Source of the DNA: DASPKS01 sp035628035
GTDB taxonomy: Bacteria; Bacteroidota; Rhodothermia; Rhodothermales; Rubricoccaceae
Reading direction: 5' to 3'
NCBI GenBank assembly: GCA_035628035.1
Contig: DASPKS010000195.1
Span: 1-9,402, forward strand
DNA length: 9,402 nt
A model generated the notes under the pieces. That model searched no databases. It had not been told where the DNA came from and saw only the letters and a list, made by a program, of their open reading frames with translations. Below are positions 5,684 through 9,402 of the stretch, piece by piece (within the stretch, counting starts at the first letter, position 1; each line of letters begins with the position of its first letter). The position numbers were made by a program, and so were the translations under genes.

Positions 5684-6829
5684 TCAGGCGGCGGGCTTGT
5701 GGAAGGGCGGCTTCCGGACGGCCGCCTTGAGGACGCGCCCGCGCACGTCCACGCCGAGGGCGCTGCCGGGCGTTGTGAAAGCGGCGTCGTTGGGGACGAA
5801 GCCGAGCCCGACACCCTGGCCGAGCGTGGGCGACTGCGTCCCGCTCGTCACCTCGCCGATGGGCTGGCCGTCGGCGTCGGTGAGGGCGTAGCCCTGGCGC
5901 GGCACGCCCCGGTCCTCGACGACGAACCCGACGAGCTTGCGGCGCGGGCCGGCCTCCTTCACCTGCCGGAGCGCCTCGCTGCCGGTGAACTCGCCCTTGT
6001 CGAGCTTGACGACCCAGCCGAGTCCGGCTTCGAGGGGGTTCACGTCGTCGGTGAGCTCGTGGCCGTAGAGGGCGAAGCCCGCTTCGAGGCGGAGGGTGTC
6101 GCGTGCGCCGAGGCCGGCGGGCTTGAGGCCGAGCGCCGCGCCCGCCTCCGTCAAGGCGGTCCAGACCTCGGCGGCCTTCTCGGGCTCGCAGTAGATCTCC
6201 ATCCCCTGCTCGCCGGTGTAGCCCGTGTGCGAGAGGAGCGCGCGCTGGCACCCGAGAAACGCGCCGGGCTCAGGGCGCAGGAAGTGGTAGTAGGGCACGC
6301 TCCGGACCGGCAGGTCGGTCACCTGCTCCAGCACGTCGAACGCCTTGGGCCCCTGGAGCGCGAGGAGTGCCACGTTGTCCGAGATGTTCTCGACGGTGCA
6401 GTCGGGGCCGCGGCGGCGGTGCTCGGCCAGCACGTGCGCGAGGTCCTTCTCGATGTTGGCCGCGTTGACGACGAGGAGGAATTCGTCCTCCCCGAGGCGG
6501 TACACGAGGAGGTCGTCGACAGCGCCGCCGTGCGCGTGGCACATCACGGTGTACATCGCGCGGCCCGGCGACCCGGCCACCGGCGCGAAGAGCTTCGAGG
6601 CGTCGTTGGTGACGAGCCCCTGCACGAAGGCGAGCGCCTCCGGCCCGCGCACGACGAACTCGCCCATGTGGCTCACGTCGAACAGCCCGGCCGCCTCGCG
6701 GACCGCGCGGTGCTCGTCAAGGATGCCGCTATACTGGACGGGCATGTCGAACCCGCCAAAGGGCATCATCTTGGCGCCGAGGGCGCGGTGGACGGCGGTT
6801 AGGGGCGTGGTCTGAAGGGCCGTGTCCAT
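5684..6829 (-). CDS. gcvT: Aminomethyltransferase, glycine cleavage system T-protein
   Basis: 381 residues from the ATG at 6829 (MDTALQTTPLTAVHRALGAK); family members are about 360-380. An upstream extension of 38 residues runs into ppa and looks non-coding. Conserved blocks appear in order: MPFGGFDMPVQYSGILDEH, AGLFDVSHMGEFVVRGPEAL, LVTNDASKL, GGAVDDLLVYRLGEDEFLLV with VNAANIEKD (folate pocket, including the Asp region used in catalysis), LLSHTGYTGEQGMEIY, GLGARDTLRLEAGFALYGHE, and near the end GEVTSGTQSPTLGQGVGLGF. It takes the aminomethyl group from lipoylated H-protein and passes the methylene to tetrahydrofolate, releasing ammonia. gcvH and gcvP are not in the window, so the system is dispersed. 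It begins 43 bases after the ppa stop, with no SD but a CGTACTTTCCG motif 21 bases upstream. Identity is essentially certain. Confidence 0.97.
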   Translation of the reverse strand: MDTALQTTPLTAVHRALGAKMMPFGGFDMPVQYSGILDEHRAVREAAGLFDVSHMGEFVVRGPEALAFVQGLVTNDASKLFAPVAGSPGRAMYTVMCHAHGGAVDDLLVYRLGEDEFLLVVNAANIEKDLAHVLAEHRRRGPDCTVENISDNVALLALQGPKAFDVLEQVTDLPVRSVPYYHFLRPEPGAFLGCQRALLSHTGYTGEQGMEIYCEPEKAAEVWTALTEAGAALGLKPAGLGARDTLRLEAGFALYGHELTDDVNPLEAGLGWVVKLDKGEFTGSEALRQVKEAGPRRKLVGFVVEDRGVPRQGYALTDADGQPIGEVTSGTQSPTLGQGVGLGFVPNDAAFTTPGSALGVDVRGRVLKAAVRKPPFHKPAA

Positions 6830-6850
6830 CGGCAAGAGGCGAGGGGAGGG

Positions 6851-6861
6851 CGGAAAGTACG
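6851..6861 (-). promoter_or_regulatory. Repeated CGTACTTTCCG motif, copy upstream of gcvT
   Basis: Identical to the copy at 5666-5676. It ends 21 bases before the gcvT ATG and begins 11 bases after the ppa stop. It may be a -7-type promoter element or a leader signal; this is an inference from position and identity only. Confidence 0.35.
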
Positions 6862-6872
6862 CGTGTGGGGCC

Positions 6873-7442
6873 TCAGGCGCCCGCCCAGGCGCGCTCCGGG
6901 AAGCGCTCGGCATAGCGCCGGATGGCGTCCTCGATGACGACAACGGCCTTGTCGCGGTCGAGGTAGCCCTCGGTCTCGACCTGCTTCTCCTCGAGCATCT
7001 TGTAGTCGAGGAAGAACCGCTCGATCTGGCGGAGGACGTGGGCCGGGAGCTGCTCCAGCGCGGTGTAGTCGCGGAAACCGGGGTCGTCGAGGCAGACGGC
7101 GATGATCTTCTCGTCGTTGGCGAGGGCCTGCTCGTGGGCGAAGGCCATGTCGCGCATGTGGAGCGCGCCGATGGGGCGGGCGCGGACGACGGCGAGCGGG
7201 ACGACCGGCTCGCTCATCAGCACGAGCACGTCGAGGGGGTCGCCGTCGTCGCCGAGGGTGCGGGGGAGGAAGCCGTAGTTGGCCGGGTAGTAGACGGCGC
7301 TGTAGAGGACGCGGTCGACGCGGAGGAGCCCGCTCCTCTTGTCGAGCTCGTACTTGACCGTGCTCCCCTGCGGGATCTCGATGATGGCATTAAAGGCGTC
7401 GGCGGGCGCGGTGCCGGTGGGAAGGTCGTGCCAGGCATGCAT
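6873..7442 (-). CDS. ppa: Family I inorganic pyrophosphatase
   Basis: 189 residues from ATG 7442 (MHAWHDLPTGTAPADAFNAI), a little longer than the 175 of E. coli. Family I features in order: IEIPQGSTVKYELDKRSG (residues 21-38, active-site Glu and Lys), YYPANYGFLPRT (51-62), and the signature DDGDPLDVLVL (65-75) with the three metal-binding Asp at 66, 68 and 71. Next is GALHMRDMAF with Asp98, then NDEKIIAV with Asp110, and late EKQVETEGY (152-160). It hydrolyses cytoplasmic pyrophosphate to drive biosynthesis. Asp98 and Asp110 match E. coli Asp97 and Asp102, but 11 residues separate them instead of four, so this metal-site loop carries about seven extra residues (see findings). It is the first gene of the - strand group and diverges from an amidohydrolase gene across 84 bases. 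No SD is seen. Identity certain. Confidence 0.97.
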   Translation of the reverse strand: MHAWHDLPTGTAPADAFNAIIEIPQGSTVKYELDKRSGLLRVDRVLYSAVYYPANYGFLPRTLGDDGDPLDVLVLMSEPVVPLAVVRARPIGALHMRDMAFAHEQALANDEKIIAVCLDDPGFRDYTALEQLPAHVLRQIERFFLDYKMLEEKQVETEGYLDRDKAVVVIEDAIRRYAERFPERAWAGA

Positions 7443-7488
7443 GGGCGCGGGGTCCGGGGGCGTCGTGTAATTTCCCAGCGGGAACGGT

Positions 7489-7496
7489 TACGTTTC
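7489..7496 (+). promoter_or_regulatory. Candidate -7 promoter element for the amidohydrolase pair
   Basis: TACGTTTC in the divergent gap matches five of the six fixed positions of the Bacteroidota -7 consensus TAnnTTTG and lies 30 bases before the ATG at 7527. It sits in a locally AT-richer patch (about 7466-7497) in an otherwise very GC-rich gap, which suggests promoter DNA for one or both divergent genes. No convincing TTTG-like -33 element is seen at the proper distance, so the call is weak. Confidence 0.35.
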
Positions 7497-7526
7497 GTCC
7501 CCGCCTACGCCTCGCTCCCCTCGCCG

Positions 7527-8816
7527 ATGCACACCCTCCGTAGGATCGGTTGGTTCTTCACGCTGCTCGCGGCGTTCCCCCCCGCCGCAGCCCAGCCCGC
7601 CGACAGCGTGGTGGCCTATGTCGGCGCGGAGATTCATCCCATTAGCGGGCCCATGATCGAGCGCGGCGTGCTCGTCGTCGAGGGGCGGCACATCGTGGCA
7701 GTGGGGGCGGAGGGGGCCGTGACGATCCCCGACGGCGCGCGGCAGGTCGACCTCACGGGGAAGGTGCTCCTCCCCGGCCTCGTCGACACCCACTCCCACA
7801 TCGGCGAGGGCGACGGCGGCGACGCCTCGGGCCCGCTCCACCCCGACGCCCGCATCCTCGACGCGCTCGACCCCCGCGCCGACTCGTTCATGAAGGCCCG
7901 CGCCGGCGGGATCACGACGGTCAACGTGATGCCGGGCAGCGGCCACCTCATGAGCGGGCAGACGGCCTACCTCAAGCTCCGCCGCGCCAACACCATCGAG
8001 GGGATGCTCTACTGCGACGACCCCCTCACGGGCATCTGCGGCGGGATGAAGATGGCGAACGGGACGAACTCGCTCCGCGGTACCAACGGCTTCCCCGGCA
8101 CGCGCGCCCGCTCGGCCGCCCTCGTCCGCGACCTCTTCTACGAGGCCCTCGCCTACCGCGACGGCCGCCGCAGCGACACCACGAAGGCGCGCGACCTCCG
8201 GATGGAGGCCCTCCTCGAAGTCCTCGACGGCCGCCGCATCGTCCACTTCCACACCCACCGCCACGACGACATCCTGACGGCGCTCCGGCTCGCCCGGGAG
8301 TTCGGCTTCCGCCCCGTGCTCCACCACGTCTCCGAGGGGTGGCGCGTGGCCGAGGAGATCGCCGCGGCCGGCGCGCCCGCCTCCATCATCGTGCTCGACT
8401 CGCCCGGCGGCAAGCTGGAGGCGCAGGGGCTCCTCCCCACGACGGGCGCCGCCCTCGAACAGGCCGGCGTGGACGTGGCCTACCACACCGACGACTACAT
8501 CACCGACAGCCGGTTCTTCCTGCGGAGCGCCGCCCTCGGCGTCCGCTCGGGCATGAGCCGCGAGAAGGCGCTCGAAGCGGTCACGCTCGCGGGGGCGCGG
8601 ATGCTCGGGCTGGCCGACCGCGTCGGCAGCCTGGAGCCCGGCAAGGACGCCGACTTCATCGTGCTCTCGGGCGATCCGCTCTCGACCTACACCCATGTCG
8701 AGCAGACCTACGTCGAGGGGCGGCTCGTCTTCGACCGGAGCGACGCGGCGGACCGCCCCTACGCCGTCGGCGGCTACGATGTCTACCGCAGCGCCGGGGG
8801 GCACCATGAGGACTGA
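7527..8816 (+). CDS. Exported amidohydrolase (imidazolonepropionase-like, metal-dependent hydrolase superfamily)
   Basis: 429 residues. The ATG at 7527 is chosen because it starts a signal peptide (Arg-Arg, hydrophobic core, AAA before QP at residue 23). The open frame continues 705 bases upstream, but that part is antisense to ppa. Mature domain: a beta-sandwich start (VVAYVGAEIHPISGPMIERG), then PGLVDTHSHIG with the His-x-His metal motif at 89-91. Further candidate ligands are in IVHFHTHRHDD (238-248), VLHHVSEG (264-271) and YHTDD (319-323). The C-terminal half has the typical ALGVRSGMSREKALEAVT and GSLEPGKDADFIVLSGDP that closes the sandwich. Such enzymes hydrolyse C-N bonds in cyclic amides, amino-acid derivatives or dipeptides. 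The substrate cannot be predicted, and secreted members often lack characterised substrates. The next gene, related to it, starts inside its last codons, implying coupled translation. Family sure, substrate unknown. Confidence 0.92.
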   Translation: MHTLRRIGWFFTLLAAFPPAAAQPADSVVAYVGAEIHPISGPMIERGVLVVEGRHIVAVGAEGAVTIPDGARQVDLTGKVLLPGLVDTHSHIGEGDGGDASGPLHPDARILDALDPRADSFMKARAGGITTVNVMPGSGHLMSGQTAYLKLRRANTIEGMLYCDDPLTGICGGMKMANGTNSLRGTNGFPGTRARSAALVRDLFYEALAYRDGRRSDTTKARDLRMEALLEVLDGRRIVHFHTHRHDDILTALRLAREFGFRPVLHHVSEGWRVAEEIAAAGAPASIIVLDSPGGKLEAQGLLPTTGAALEQAGVDVAYHTDDYITDSRFFLRSAALGVRSGMSREKALEAVTLAGARMLGLADRVGSLEPGKDADFIVLSGDPLSTYTHVEQTYVEGRLVFDRSDAADRPYAVGGYDVYRSAGGHHED

Positions 8817-9402
8817 GCGTTGCCTTGCCCTCTTCGCCACGCTCCTGCTCGCGGCTCCGGCGTCGGCGCAGCTCGCCGTGCGCGGCGAGACGGTCTTCAC
8901 GATGGCCGGGCCGGCCATCGCCGACGGCGTCGTGCTCATCGACCGCGACGGCAAGATCGAGCGCGTCGGTCCCGCTGCCGAGGTCCTCATCCCCGACGGC
9001 GTGCGCGTGCTGGAGGCGGCGTTCGTCACGCCCGGCCTCGTCGACGCCCGCACGACCGTCGGCCTCTCGGGCCTCCTCAACCAGCCGCACGACCAGGATC
9101 AGCTCGACCGGGGGAACGCGCTCCAGCCCGGCCTCCGCGCCCTCGACGCCTACAACGCGCAGGACGAGCTCGTCCAGTGGCTCCTCGGCTACGGGGTCAC
9201 GACCGTCCACACCGGCCACAGCCCCGGCGCTCTCGCCGCCGGCCAGACCGTCGTCGTCAAGACGGCCTACGGCACCCTCGACGAGGCGCTCCTGGACTCG
9301 ACGACGATGCTCGCGATGACGCTCGGGCCGACCATCCGCGGCTACTTCGAGAACCCCGGCACGCGCGCCCGCGCCGCCGCCGACCTCCGCCGCGCGCTCT
9401 AC
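8806..9402 (+). CDS. Exported amidohydrolase-family protein lacking the His-x-His motif; 3' end missing
   Basis: 199 residues are visible from ATG 8806, then the frame runs off the right edge. The start overlaps the previous stop by 11 bases and is preceded by a G-rich stretch that could act as an SD. Residues 1-21 are a signal peptide (LALFATLLLAAPASA before Q). The mature start, ETVFTMAGPAIADGVVLIDR with GKIERVGPAAEV, is the usual amidohydrolase N-terminal beta-sandwich. PGLVD then leads not to AHTH-like residues but to ARTTVGLSGLLNQ. After that come PHDQDQLDRGNALQPGLRA, GYGVTTVHTGH (128-138) and ALAAGQTVVVKT (142-153), which are typical of a branch of bacterial amidohydrolase-like proteins. 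The first metal motif is therefore absent. Later His or Asp residues may still bind metal but lie beyond the edge. It may be a partner or regulator of the preceding enzyme, or an enzyme with an altered site. Family fairly sure, activity open. Confidence 0.88.
   Translation, partial: MRTERCLALFATLLLAAPASAQLAVRGETVFTMAGPAIADGVVLIDRDGKIERVGPAAEVLIPDGVRVLEAAFVTPGLVDARTTVGLSGLLNQPHDQDQLDRGNALQPGLRALDAYNAQDELVQWLLGYGVTTVHTGHSPGALAAGQTVVVKTAYGTLDEALLDSTTMLAMTLGPTIRGYFENPGTRARAAADLRRALY

Noticed and set aside
5336..6802. 488-codon open frame on the + strand across gcvT and the unrecognised gene
   Set aside because: Antisense to gcvT, whose motifs are unmistakable; the translation is a low-complexity shadow.
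6822..7526. In-frame upstream extension of the first amidohydrolase
   Set aside because: It is antisense to the whole of ppa, and the signal peptide starting at 7527 marks the real N-terminus.
7488..9080. 530-codon open frame on the - strand across the amidohydrolase genes
   Set aside because: Antisense shadow of two well-supported + strand genes; compositionally biased and without recognisable motifs.

Overview
The window is a gene-dense, very GC-rich bacterial chromosome segment with no RNA genes, insertion sequences, CRISPR arrays or prophage. I infer an aerobic-type member of Rhodothermota (the Salinibacter / Rubricoccaceae side of the Bacteroidota-related bacteria). The signs are the high GC, C-rich leaders that mostly lack a Shine-Dalgarno (SD) sequence, a YbeY metal motif ending in Asp as in Bacteroidota homologues, and two secreted amidohydrolases. 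The assignment rests on reading alone and is moderate.

Left part, + strand (1-4252): three co-directional genes that look like a condensed type IV pilus / type II secretion alignment complex. The first is cut by the left edge. It joins a PilM-like (actin-like, GspL cytoplasmic-type) domain to a PilN-like membrane and periplasmic part. The second joins a PilO-like part to a PilP-like C-terminal domain. The third is a compact PilQ/GspD-family secretin. The order M-N-O-P-Q of classical pilus operons is kept, but with three reading frames instead of five. A strong hairpin at 4275-4306 ends the cluster and can serve both strands.

Middle part, - strand (4326-7442), read right to left: inorganic pyrophosphatase (ppa), glycine cleavage T-protein (gcvT), an unrecognised 147-residue protein, the rRNA-maturation endoribonuclease YbeY, and after a 106-base gap the ribosome hibernation factor HPF. 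The first four are 8 to 43 bases apart and could be one transcript. However, an identical 11-base motif sits 19-21 bases before both gcvT and the unrecognised gene and may mark internal promoters. HPF is the only gene here with a clear GGAGG.

Right part, + strand (7527-9402): divergent from ppa across 84 bases, two exported amidohydrolase-family proteins overlapping by 11 bases. The first keeps the His-x-His metal motif. The second runs off the right edge and has lost it. They are probably translationally coupled partners, substrate unknown.
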